Source: Candidatus Kerfeldbacteria bacterium (GTDB taxonomy: Bacteria; Patescibacteriota; Patescibacteriia; SBBC01). From it: a stretch of 41,482 bases of DNA. The translations under genes and the position numbers were made by a program. The notes under the pieces are model-generated. The model ran no database searches. It was not told the DNA's origin and saw nothing but the letters and a program-made list of their open reading frames with translations. The stretch covers positions 1 to 41,482 of the forward strand of contig JACQPY010000001.1 of the NCBI GenBank assembly GCA_016207275.1. Reading direction: 5' to 3'. This document shows positions 1 to 9,107 of the stretch, in pieces (positions within the stretch are counted from its first letter, which is position 1; each line of letters opens with the position of its first letter).

Positions 1-714
1 CGTATCATCATTCTCTGCCATTTTCTTCGGACGTCCTACATTGTCGTGCCCCGTGGGGTACGCCTGCGGACTCAGCCGCGCCGTGAGCCATTGGCAACAT
101 CGGCAAGGCCGTACTTTCCGGAGAATGTGGTCGGGAGTGCTGGAGAGCCTCGAAGAGGAAACCCTAACGGTTTCCTCTTTCGATACATCTCTTTCCGTAT
201 ATTGTATCGCGCCTCCTCACTCGCCTAGGGGCCTGTCCGTTGGACACCCTGATTCTCGTTCGTTCGGACGCGATGGTCCATTTCAAATCGGCCTCGCTAA
301 CGCTCGGCCGACGTTTGTTTTTCTGTTTGTTTTTTGGTATGGTTGGTGGCGCGAATCTCATGCGCGGCAGAGTCGGGGTGTAGTATAGTGGTAGTACCCC
401 GCACCATCCCGCCTGTGGTGGGACGTACGGGGCAGGCGCGCCCAGGAGTATGAGGTTATTTGCATATATGCAGCGGCCAGTCGGGGTATGGCGCAATTCC
501 CCGTCATGCGACGGGGTAAAGTCCGCGCGCGGGCATGGGGGTCGAGGCCGCGACGCGAAGCGTCAGGAACAGAACTGCTTCTGTTCCGGCGACCGAGACG
601 GGCTAAGACCTGTTCCGAAGGAACGGCGAAGCCCCGGAGCAGGAGGTCACGTTAATAATTTGGCGACGGCTGGTCGGGGTATAGCGCAAGGAAAATGCGC
701 GTCCCGCTCAGCGT

Positions 715-787
715 CGGGGATTAGCGCAGTTGGTAGCGCGCATGCATGGGGTGCATGAGGCCACCGGTTCGAGTCCGGTATCCCCGA
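715..787 (+). tRNA. tRNA-Pro (anticodon GGG), CCA not encoded
   Basis: Cloverleaf by eye: acceptor CGGGGAT/ATCCCCG, D stem GCGC/GCGC, anticodon stem CATGC/GCATG with loop ATGGGGT, T arm ACCGG-TTCGAGT-CCGGT. Confidence 0.93.
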
Positions 788-1155
788 CGCTGAGCGGGAA
801 GGTCGGGAGTTTCACCCTTCGGGTGACCACCTGTACGGTGGCGATTCTCCCCACCCCGACCGTGCTGCGCAGCGAAAAAATGTTGTCCGGGTTTCCCGCC
901 ACCTTGATTCAAAGTTTCATAGGACGGCGGGATCCCGTCCTCGCGATCCCCGATTCAATCGGGAAAGGGAATGGCGGGACGACCTGCCCCGTATACGGCG
1001 AAGCCGTTGTACGGGGTCCCCGTACCCCGCCAACCAGTTGCGAACATGACGCAAGATTTTGACCGTAAAATTTCGATTGTGCTGCGTCGGGACCCGCCTG
1101 CCCGGCTGTCCCGAGCCGCGCAGCGGCGGTCTCGCACACATCAAGCCGTCCGACC

Positions 1156-2085
1156 CTAAGCGTCCACTGACGGCGGTCCTGCTGGTGTCATGGGCTCAAC
1201 CGGAGTTCGGGCTCGGCTCTTCAGAGTACCGATGTACGCTCCGATAAGAACGACCACGCTCCCGACAATAAAGCTTAGGGTCAGGCGTTCATGCACGAGC
1301 CAGGCCGCCAGGGCGACCGTGACCAACGGCGCCAAGACCAGCGCATAGGTAGCGGCTGAGGCCGTCCAGCGGACGATAATCCAGACGAATAGGATGAAGG
1401 CGACGATGGCGCTGACGATTAACCAGATCAGGGCCAGCCAGGTGGCCGGCAGCGTCGGCAGGATGACGCGCTCCCCTGCCATGGCCGAGACAATCAGCAG
1501 AAGGACGGTGCCGACAGACATGCCGATGGCATTGAGCGTGACCGGGTGCGGCTGCGGCAAGCGTTTGATGAGCACGCTGGCCACGGCCCCGACGGCCATG
1601 GCGCCGAAGATGGCGGCGAGTGGGCCGAGCTGAACGTTGCCCTGCAGCGTTTGGTGAAAAATAAGCGTGATGCCCCCGACCGCCACCACCGCCCCGGAAA
1701 TATTCTGCCAGCCCAGTCGTTCCAAGCCAACCAGGGAAGCAAGCAACAGGGTGGTGAGCGGCAAGGTTGAGAAGATGACCGCAGCCAGGCCGGCCGGGAC
1801 TACCAGGAGCGCCCAGTACAACAAGGCATACGATATACCGAAATTCAGCAGGCCGTAGACCATCGCTCCCCAGGCCGTCTGCCCGCGGGGCCAGGCCATC
1901 CTTCGCCACCACATCACCCCGAACAGAATCAGGGCCGCCACCCCAAAGCGCAATCCCGCTCCCCAAAAAGGCGCCAGCTCTCGGTTGCTGAAACGAACCG
2001 CTACAAAGTTGGCGCCGAGGAGCACCACGATGACAACAAATGCCAGGAGCGTCAGGCGGTCAGGTCGTGGTTGGGGCTCATCCAT
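1156..2085 (-). CDS. EamA/DMT-family transporter
   Basis: About 10 hydrophobic segments with an EamA-like pattern. Start chosen at MDEPQ, 6 nt from a TATACT -10. Confidence 0.85.
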   Translation of the reverse strand: MDEPQPRPDRLTLLAFVVIVVLLGANFVAVRFSNRELAPFWGAGLRFGVAALILFGVMWWRRMAWPRGQTAWGAMVYGLLNFGISYALLYWALLVVPAGLAAVIFSTLPLTTLLLASLVGLERLGWQNISGAVVAVGGITLIFHQTLQGNVQLGPLAAIFGAMAVGAVASVLIKRLPQPHPVTLNAIGMSVGTVLLLIVSAMAGERVILPTLPATWLALIWLIVSAIVAFILFVWIIVRWTASAATYALVLAPLVTVALAAWLVHERLTLSFIVGSVVVLIGAYIGTLKSRARTPVEPMTPAGPPSVDA

Positions 2086-2091
2086 TTCGCA

Positions 2092-2121
2092 AGTATACGT
2101 CAACTCGGACCGGGTGGTAAA
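2092..2121 (-). promoter_or_regulatory. sigma70-like promoter (TTTACC-18-TATACT), near-leaderless for the EamA gene
   Basis: On the minus strand, TATACT ends 6 nt before ATG at 2085. Confidence 0.5.
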
Positions 2122-2641
2122 GTTTTAATTGGTCGAGGTTGGTGCCCGCCCGCCAGGCATCAGACCGCGGGGCGTCTTCACAGGCTCAACAGGTCGTGGC
2201 AGCAGACGACCGAGGTTACAATCCTTAACCCACGCACCAGTCCCTCGACTATGCCCGCTCGGCCTCGAGCTCGCGGCCGAGAGGTCGGGACGGATGCGGC
2301 CCCGAACCACGTCGCCCAAGAACTACGTTGAGTTCTGGACGACTCCAAACCCTAGGCGGTTTGTGGGTCGGGTTCGGGGTTCTTGTCCCGCACCCCACAT
2401 GGTGCGGGAGGTTCCGCTCCACGGAACCACGTATCGAGAGAAACCACGGCCGTGAGGCCGTGGAGCTTCACTTCCGTAGAGGCAAGCCCATCGTTTATTG
2501 ATAGATACTGTGCATATTGACGATTGTGTCATCGAAGAGTACAGTAGCGGCGTTCATTCGCTCGCTGACAAACTTATGGAACGGTAGTCAGCTGAGCGCC
2601 TATGTGTTTCACGGCGTCGTACTCATTCCAGGGGGTGGTCC

Positions 2642-3496
2642 ATGGTCTGCGCGCTTGCAGCGTGCTCGTTGGCGGTGGCGCTGTTGTTGTGCGCCGGTCG
2701 GACGTTCGCCGGAACCGAACAGACCGACATCAACCGGCGCTTCAAGTGGTTGGCGCTCGAATTTCAACCGTTCACTTTCGCCGGAAACGCCTCGTTCTCG
2801 AGCGCAACGATGTCGAACGTTCCCGCGCTCCTGCGGACCGTACCGGTCCATCCTGATGATCCGCAGATCGTGATCGACCCCTTGCCCGACCCTGGACGCG
2901 TCATCTTTCCGGCGTCGATCAGCGAGTGGCGGGTGTTCACCTGGAAGTTCTGGCTGTTTCAGACCGTCGGCGTCGGTGCGGGGTTGCATTTTGAGAGCGA
3001 ACCTCCGTGGGCGACATTTGCCGACGTCGTGTCCGACCGGTACAACTACGCCGCGCTCTATCCGCCGGGATGGGGCGGAGCGTTCACCTACTACGTCGTC
3101 GCATACGAAAGCGGCGTGCGGATGATCCAGCCGGTCATTGAGGTCCGTCCTCCCTTCCCGATCTCCATCCCTACGCCAAAAGGGAAGCTGCCATTCTGGG
3201 TCTTCGCCGGGTACGAGCCGATGGTGTTCGAACAGACGATCACCGGAAGGAATGGCTGGGACCGGTGGAGCGCGCATGAGATCTGGCACCGGTACGAGTT
3301 CGGGAGGGTCACCTACGATCGGGTATACGGCGGCATCGCGTTCCCCGAGATGTACCAGTACCAAGTTTCGGTCCACGTCATGGTCATGCGGAACTTCGCC
3401 GATGTCCGTCTGACCGATCTCGGGGCGGCGAGCGGACTGTACGTGAATGACGGGCCGCTCACCGTTGGGGTCGGCCTACGACTCTGCTTCTTCTGA
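2642..3496 (+). CDS. secreted, possibly beta-barrel-like protein (paralogue A)
   Basis: 284 aa, hydrophobic N-terminus, aromatic-rich strands, C-terminus LTVGVGLRLCFF. Shares VPxHxDD...DPLPD and GWDRW with the protein at 9421-10257. Confidence 0.6.
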   Translation: MVCALAACSLAVALLLCAGRTFAGTEQTDINRRFKWLALEFQPFTFAGNASFSSATMSNVPALLRTVPVHPDDPQIVIDPLPDPGRVIFPASISEWRVFTWKFWLFQTVGVGAGLHFESEPPWATFADVVSDRYNYAALYPPGWGGAFTYYVVAYESGVRMIQPVIEVRPPFPISIPTPKGKLPFWVFAGYEPMVFEQTITGRNGWDRWSAHEIWHRYEFGRVTYDRVYGGIAFPEMYQYQVSVHVMVMRNFADVRLTDLGAASGLYVNDGPLTVGVGLRLCFF

Positions 3497-3544
3497 TGTA
3501 ACGTGCGGCGTCCCCGATCAACGTGAAAGAAAGGGAGGATAGAG

Positions 3545-4501
3545 ATGAGGTCACTCGCGCGCATGATCGTGGCGGCGGTCGTCATCGGGACGCTCTTTGC
3601 CCCGTTGGCCGCGTCTGCCGTAGTCAACAACGCAGACAGTCTGACAGATCGTGGAAGATTCTTGGTACTGCTGTTGAAGTCCAACAACGATTCGTACACT
3701 CGGGGAGCAGCGGCTCACCAATTGATCGAAATTGGGGCGCCCGCAGTGCCGCTCCTCGTGAGCAGCCTGTCTCAAGGCGATTCCGCGACCAAGCACTTGA
3801 CTGCGTCCGTCCTCAGATACATAGGAGAACCTGCCGTCCCTGGGCTGATTGCATCACTCCGCTCTGTCAGTACAAGGCCATTCGCCGGATCAGCACTGAT
3901 TGACATGGGAACTCCGGCCATTCCGTACCTCTTGGGTGCGATGCAGGATCCCGTCACAGACATGAATCTTGAACGCTCGATCGCCTACATCTTTCAGAGA
4001 ATGGGGTCCCGCGCAGTGCCGTACCTGGTGAATGCGATGCGCAGCAAGAAGGCACTTGCCGCCTTCACAGCGCTCGCCAATATCGGAGAGCCCGCGATTC
4101 CGTATTTGATGGATGAGTTGAAGGGGCCTGACGAGAGAATGGTCCCGGCTCGAGTCCAACTCGGCTATATGGGAAGCACGAATACCCGCTTGGCGCAGGT
4201 CATGATCCCTCGTCTTATGGAACTGTTGGAGCATTCAGAGGGTGCTATTACAAGAAATGGTCTTACGGCAAGTACTCTGCTTGGCCGGATAGGAACACCA
4301 GCCATACCTGCGGTTGAGAAGCTCCTTGACAGCAAGGATGCCGACTCGCGGTTCAAGGCTGTGACAACACTCGGTCTCATGCATTCGGCCGCAAGACCCG
4401 TGCTTCCCAAACTACGCACTATGGTGCTGTCCGAGAATGACCCCGGCTTGCGGGAGCATATCAGAATAGCCATACGCCACATAGAGTCTGTAGGCCGTTG
4501 A
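3545..4501 (+). CDS. secreted HEAT-repeat protein
   Basis: Signal peptide followed by repeated motifs such as IGAPAVPLLVSSL, IGEPAVPGLIASL, MGTPAIPYLLGAM, IGEPAIPYLMDEL; SD GGGAGG upstream. Confidence 0.8.
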   Translation: MRSLARMIVAAVVIGTLFAPLAASAVVNNADSLTDRGRFLVLLLKSNNDSYTRGAAAHQLIEIGAPAVPLLVSSLSQGDSATKHLTASVLRYIGEPAVPGLIASLRSVSTRPFAGSALIDMGTPAIPYLLGAMQDPVTDMNLERSIAYIFQRMGSRAVPYLVNAMRSKKALAAFTALANIGEPAIPYLMDELKGPDERMVPARVQLGYMGSTNTRLAQVMIPRLMELLEHSEGAITRNGLTASTLLGRIGTPAIPAVEKLLDSKDADSRFKAVTTLGLMHSAARPVLPKLRTMVLSENDPGLREHIRIAIRHIESVGR

Positions 4502-4627
4502 GGGTCAGCGTGGATCCCTAAAGTCTATAGAGGTTGCCCGTTGAACTGTATCTGGCCTGACTGTCACAGGGTAGTGTCAGCAAGACTGTGTGGTCATCGT
4601 TCAGTAACAATCGCTCGGTCATTTTCG

Positions 4628-4655
4628 CGCCCCCGCGCTTTTTCAGGCGGGGGCG
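4628..4655 (+). terminator. GC-rich stem-loop, likely rho-independent terminator
   Basis: CGCCCCCGC (4628-4636) / GCGGGGGCG (4647-4655), 9-bp perfect stem, then a T-rich tract. Confidence 0.55.
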
Positions 4656-4699
4656 TTGTATATTTTATTTCTAGAGTTGGCAACAAGAGCTTATCATTC

Positions 4700-5029
4700 T
4701 CAAGTACTGCCATGGCCGCTTGGTGTGACATTGGTGAAAAAGAGGGTAGTGTCGGAGAAGGAAATTTTGGAATAACCACGATTTTGAAGTGCATATACCC
4801 CCGGGCTATATGGTATGTTTTTATTAACGTTCCCAAAAACCCGACATCTGGATGATGCCGGATTTTGGGGTTTTCTTCTGGCCGAGTTACGGATTCGGGT
4901 GGTAGCTGGTGGACATGGCTGGCGGCGGGGCGTGAATCGCTCGCGGCAGACCGCACACTTCAGACGGCCATCGTTCAAGCGCCAGTGTATTTTCGCCCCG
5001 CACCAGGGGCAGGGAATAACTGTGTCCAT
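4700..5029 (-). pseudogene. zinc-ribbon fragment, possibly a transposase N-terminus
   Basis: Only the N-terminus (MDTVIPCPWCGAKIHWRLNDGRLKCAVCRERFTPRR) looks real; the downstream reading crosses a terminator-like hairpin. Confidence 0.25.
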
Positions 5030-5575
5030 GGAGAAAATCTATCCCCATAGGTCCGATTTTTCAAACTTTACCCATGTTAAATCCAGCTAGCAGTTCGGAT
5101 GGAGAAAGTTTGCACACGTCGATGCCTCCGCTTCCACGCCGGCAGGCCTCAACCCACAAACGTGACCGTGAACAAATACGAACGACCACCACTTTTGACA
5201 GGGTGAACGAACGGTTTTAAGGTTACTAACGACCTGGCTTGCATTGGGCATGGCCAGGAACTCAGGGGGAGAGTCCATGTCTATCACCTGTAGCGAGGGA
5301 GGGGCTACGTTCGGTCCAACTCAGAGCAGCACGAGCACCCCGAGGTTTATCCAATCAGTCCGGACAGTAAGAACCTCCATGAAACTGCGGATGCTTTACC
5401 TGCAGGAGAGGATCTTGCGTCTCTTCGAGGATCTTCGCTGGAGGTTCACGGGGCGCTGAAATGAAGATACCGAGAGGATTCTCGGTATCCCTCGGCAAGC
5501 GGGTCGGTCTCCCTTCAGGGGATCGGCCCGCGCTTCTTATTCGGCCCACCTACGCTTTGTTCAGCAGCAAAAAGG

Positions 5576-5603
5576 AAAGACTCCCGAGTCCCTTCGGGAG
5601 TCT
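5576..5603 (-). terminator. terminator hairpin (28-nt copy 1)
   Basis: AAAGACTCCCGAGTCCCTTCGGGAGTCT; on the minus strand followed by TTTCCTTTTT, downstream of the CDS ending at 5635. Confidence 0.65.
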
Positions 5604-5634
5604 TGGTCTACGTGGTCTACAAAGATGTTCGCAA

Positions 5635-6714
5635 TTAAGGTTTGGAGAAGAGGACCTGACCTTTTTTGTCCAACACCTCAATCGCCGGGAAGAGCCCCTC
5701 TCCGCTCAGGCGTACTCGCGGTTCTCCATTGGCATGGTCGATGACGAAATTAGGCGCACCGCCGGACAAGGAGAGGGAGGCCAGCGACTTTCCATCGGAA
5801 CCGTACAAGCGAAGACCCGGCCAGCCCCTGGAAATCGTCATGGCAATTGAACCAGCGAGGCTTGGTTCGTAGAGGTGGAGACCCGGGCCGTCTCTATCGC
5901 TCACCAGCGCAGCCCGGACGTGGTCTTGAGCATCACGGAGACTCAGGCGAGCTACGTCAGGAGTCGAGGCGAGGAGGACACGTTGCATTCCTTTCCCGTC
6001 GAAGAGGGAAAGGCCAGAGTTTTCACCTGTCATCCCCAGCGCGGCGCGGTTCTTCCCTTTATCATCTCGGATCGTGATGCCCGGTTCATTCTGGGCGAGC
6101 GCCACGATCACTCGCTCTGCGCCGGTGCTATCCTTGAGGGAGAGAGCGGGTCCGTTAGGAAAGACACCAACGCCGGCCACCATCTGGCCGCGGTGATCTC
6201 CGAAAGTGATGGCCGCACCCAATTCGGAGGTAATGCCGAGCCCTACCCGCTCTATGCCCCGCTCATCACTGAAACCCAGGCCAGCGTTTTGCTGATCGAC
6301 GAGCATGACTGTTCGCATTTGACCTCGCTCGTCGTTCATGAAGAAGCGCGGTCCATTCTCGTCAACACCCAGGACGATCCGTTCCTTGAGGTTCCGATCG
6401 AAGAACATCAGCCCCGATCCCGGCTTGCCGTCATCGAGCGCCACGAGGGCCTTGGTCTGGCCGTTCTCGTCCAGGAGTGAGAACCGCGGTCCAAACACCC
6501 CAACCTTAAGCTCGGCGCGAGTTCTCCCATAGGCATCTTTGAGAATGAACTGCCGAGCCTCCAGTACATTGGTTGTCAGAGATTGTCCCATGAGGAGGAC
6601 GCTGCCAACAACGAGCAGGATGGCGGTAGCAAGAATCTTCATCACCCGATTCTGCCGTTCAAGCTTGGCAATCCGTGCGGACATGCTCTGACTCTCAGCC
6701 GTCTGGGTGATCAT
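5635..6714 (-). CDS. membrane-anchored beta-repeat protein of unknown function
   Basis: SD GAAAGGAG before ATG at 6714, N-terminal TM helix (ILATAILLVVGSVLL), then about ten repeats of ~22-25 aa like (L)xDxxGxxRxxLxxxxxGPxLxLxDxxG. Confidence 0.75.
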   Translation of the reverse strand: MITQTAESQSMSARIAKLERQNRVMKILATAILLVVGSVLLMGQSLTTNVLEARQFILKDAYGRTRAELKVGVFGPRFSLLDENGQTKALVALDDGKPGSGLMFFDRNLKERIVLGVDENGPRFFMNDERGQMRTVMLVDQQNAGLGFSDERGIERVGLGITSELGAAITFGDHRGQMVAGVGVFPNGPALSLKDSTGAERVIVALAQNEPGITIRDDKGKNRAALGMTGENSGLSLFDGKGMQRVLLASTPDVARLSLRDAQDHVRAALVSDRDGPGLHLYEPSLAGSIAMTISRGWPGLRLYGSDGKSLASLSLSGGAPNFVIDHANGEPRVRLSGEGLFPAIEVLDKKGQVLFSKP

Positions 6715-6852
6715 GAGATACTCCTTTCTCCATGTGCGTGAAACAACAACTCCAACCGCTACGCTGACTGCCCAGCACTCCAATTATGTTAACGAGCGAC
6801 CGTGCCCGCACCCTACCATGTTCGTATTCACTGTCAAGCCCGGAAGCAATGA

Positions 6853-6877
6853 AAAGACCTCCATCCCTGGGAGTCTT
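6853..6877 (-). terminator. degenerate third copy of the terminator hairpin
   Basis: AAAGACCTCC-ATCCCT-GGGAGTCTTT; on the minus strand the hairpin is followed by CTTTTC. Confidence 0.4.
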
Positions 6878-7024
6878 TGGTAGAGGACAAAAGTTTACGG
6901 TTGGAAGGTGAAGGTGCGGGAGTGCTACGGGGTGAAGGTGAACGACTTGATGATCACCTTGCGGTATGGACAAGGCGGGCTTTGGATAACGAAGGGTTTG
7001 ATTCTCGATAAGGAAGGGAGTCGA

Positions 7025-7351
7025 CTAGAGCCGCGTGAAATACCTCTTCTTGAGGTTCGTCTCGAGTCTACCGTGATGGGCTATCGCCCTGCACGACTCG
7101 CATTCTTCCATACCTCCGAAATCTCTTTCCTCAAGGTGCTTAAGGAAGTGCCCAACATCTTCATCACGAGAATGTTCTTCCTTAAGATGCCTAAGGAATT
7201 GATCGCGGACAACTCTCATCCCACACAACCTGCATTCAATGGTACTGAGCGTATAGCCAACGGCGAATCCGAGTACAACGATCGCAACTGCCACCGCCAA
7301 GCCCTCAACAACACTGAGTTTCTTATCGCCCTCATCATCATTCTTTGGCAC
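7025..7351 (-). CDS. small single-TM protein with a C2H2-like zinc-finger motif
   Basis: AAAGGAG SD then GTG at 7351; TM segment LAVAVAIVVLGFAVGYTL followed by CRLCGMRVVRDQFLRHLKEEH and CESC. Confidence 0.6.
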   Translation of the reverse strand: MPKNDDEGDKKLSVVEGLAVAVAIVVLGFAVGYTLSTIECRLCGMRVVRDQFLRHLKEEHSRDEDVGHFLKHLEERDFGGMEECESCRAIAHHGRLETNLKKRYFTRL

Positions 7352-7548
7352 TAGACTCACTCCTTTCTTTGAAATGTGCAATGTCTTTTGCCCTTCGCGT
7401 TAGACTACTTATACACTTTACGGGTACGCCCGTCAAGCTCACACTACATCGAACGGGAGGCAGGTGAAATTCACCTGCGCGGCCATGAGATAGTCCGGGG
7501 ATTATTGACCGAGCGTCTTGGTCGTTGTAGTACGGGATCAGTCAAAAC

Positions 7549-7576
7549 AAAGACTCCCGAGTCCCTTCGGGAGTCT
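7549..7576 (-). terminator. terminator hairpin (28-nt copy 2)
   Basis: Same 28 nt as 5576-5603; on the minus strand followed by TTTGTTTTG, just after the CDS ending at 7596. Confidence 0.65.
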
Positions 7577-7595
7577 GTTGGAACAACTTGCCTCC

Positions 7596-9107
7596 TTACG
7601 GCTGGAAAGTGAAGGAGCGGAGAATGAGTTCGGCGCCTTCTCCATTCGCCGGCGCCTGGCCGTTGAACAGCCAAATGTTGGCGTGAAGTCGCTCGCCGCC
7701 GGGCGGCGGGATATCCGGACCAGTGTAAGTCCAGTCGTAGATCACGTCTTCGGGCGCCTGCGGGAATGAACCATGTCCTTTCCAGACGGTGAACTGTACA
7801 TGGTCTGCTCGCCACTCGATGCGGCATGAAGTCTGCGCCTCGGCTGGCATAACGAACCTGACGAGGTTTCCGGCGCGCGTATAGGGCTGGACAACGAACT
7901 GGCCGTTGTTGGCGCCCGGAATGAGGACATCGCCGCCAGCCTCGAAGTCAAGCTCGCGCGTTCCGCTCTCGAAAGTGAAAACCGGAGCCACCACGAGGTA
8001 CTGATCAAGCCCGTCCAGCCGGCTGTCAATCTGGACGGTGTAGACGCCGAAACCGAGCGACTGCGGCAGGAGCACTTCCGAGCAGTACCACTTGCCGTCG
8101 CGGTAAACGATTTTGAGGTGCAGCCGGCCGGTCTGATCAACGAAGACGTTGTCCGGGTGGTCCGAGAAGTAGTTCGGGCCGGGTCCGAACGGCGATTCGG
8201 CGACCTTGATGTCCCAGGTTCGGCTGCTGAACTGCAACGGCAGATCGTTGCGCAGGCTAGGGTACTCGGCCCAGGCCAGGACGCCGGGGTCGTTCTTCGG
8301 ATGGAAGGTTCTGGTCGCGCCCGGAACGTAGGTCTCATCAACCAGCAGCGCCACGATCCGGTTCCAGGGGTGGGTGTAGTTGCTCCACGACCCGTCGCCG
8401 CAAATGGTGGTGTACGGGGAATCAATGTAGGGCTGGACGTACCAATAGTTCGTCAGCGCCCACAGCACCACTCGAATCCGTCGGGCATCGATGTTCCGAG
8501 CATCCCCGCGGATACGAGCTGGTTCGGCCACGGTAATTCGGATCGCCGGCGCTTCGTTGAGGTTGCCGACAATGGCGCCGGGGCAGCGGGGGGTGAGCCT
8601 GACGGTAAGCTCGATCAGCTCGTCTTCAGCCACGGACCGCCGCCACTCACCGTCATAGAAACCATCCTTGCGTACTAAGACGGCGTGGGCGCCCGCTGTG
8701 GTCTCAACAGTGTCTGGCGTCACGAGCTGGGTGTCCTGACCGTCAAGAAAGATCTTGGCGCCGGTCGGATCGGTACTGACGGTGAAACCGGTCATGGTCC
8801 GCGCCAAGCGCGCGTTGACCGAGGTCGTGAGCGAGGTTCTGACCAGGACGGTGTCCCGCCACGATCGGTAGCCGGACAGCGTCAACAGAATGACGTGGGT
8901 GCCGGTCGGAACCTTGAGCAGGGTGTCAGACGTGGTTCTGTTCGTTGATGCTCCGTCGAGCCAGATCGACGCCCCGCTTGGCTCAGAAGCAACGGTGATC
9001 GATCCGTACTCCGTGACAGGTGCAGTCGGTGGTTTCCCCTTCTTCGAACAACCACTACTGCCCGTGAACAAGACTGCGGCCGCCAGGCACATCAACAGCG
9101 TACGCAT
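7596..9107 (-). CDS. lipoprotein with two PEGA domains and a C-terminal concanavalin-like (GH16-type fold) region
   Basis: Lipobox LFTGSSGC; two PEGA motifs (SEPSGASIWLDG, TDPTGAKIFLDG); C-terminal NVFVDQTGRLHLKI...CSEVLLPQSLGFGVYTVQIDSRLD...ELDFE. Confidence 0.7.
   Translation of the reverse strand: MRTLLMCLAAAVLFTGSSGCSKKGKPPTAPVTEYGSITVASEPSGASIWLDGASTNRTTSDTLLKVPTGTHVILLTLSGYRSWRDTVLVRTSLTTSVNARLARTMTGFTVSTDPTGAKIFLDGQDTQLVTPDTVETTAGAHAVLVRKDGFYDGEWRRSVAEDELIELTVRLTPRCPGAIVGNLNEAPAIRITVAEPARIRGDARNIDARRIRVVLWALTNYWYVQPYIDSPYTTICGDGSWSNYTHPWNRIVALLVDETYVPGATRTFHPKNDPGVLAWAEYPSLRNDLPLQFSSRTWDIKVAESPFGPGPNYFSDHPDNVFVDQTGRLHLKIVYRDGKWYCSEVLLPQSLGFGVYTVQIDSRLDGLDQYLVVAPVFTFESGTRELDFEAGGDVLIPGANNGQFVVQPYTRAGNLVRFVMPAEAQTSCRIEWRADHVQFTVWKGHGSFPQAPEDVIYDWTYTGPDIPPPGGERLHANIWLFNGQAPANGEGAELILRSFTFQP

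Noticed and set aside
1-60. Minus-strand gene start off the window edge (..VGRPKKMAENDDT)
   Set aside because: Only about 20 codons are visible; too short to assign.
480-660. RNase P RNA or tmRNA in the hairpin-rich region
   Set aside because: GGGGTAAAGTCCG is reminiscent of the RNase P 5' region, but other universal RNase P motifs and the tmRNA tRNA-like ends were not found by eye.
708-912. Minus-strand ORFs over the tRNA-Pro
   Set aside because: Antisense readings of the tRNA and hairpin region with no supporting domain or start signal.
5875-6480. 201-aa plus-strand ORF opposite the beta-repeat gene
   Set aside because: Mirror of the repeat-coding strand; no SD or domain. The minus-strand ORF has SD, TM and terminator.
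6908-7354. 148-aa plus-strand ORF opposite the zinc-finger-like gene
   Set aside because: The minus-strand ORF has a better start signal and coherent TM and Cys/His motifs.
8118-8948. Plus-strand ORFs opposite the PEGA lipoprotein
   Set aside because: No recognisable domains; antisense shadow ORFs in GC-rich coding sequence.
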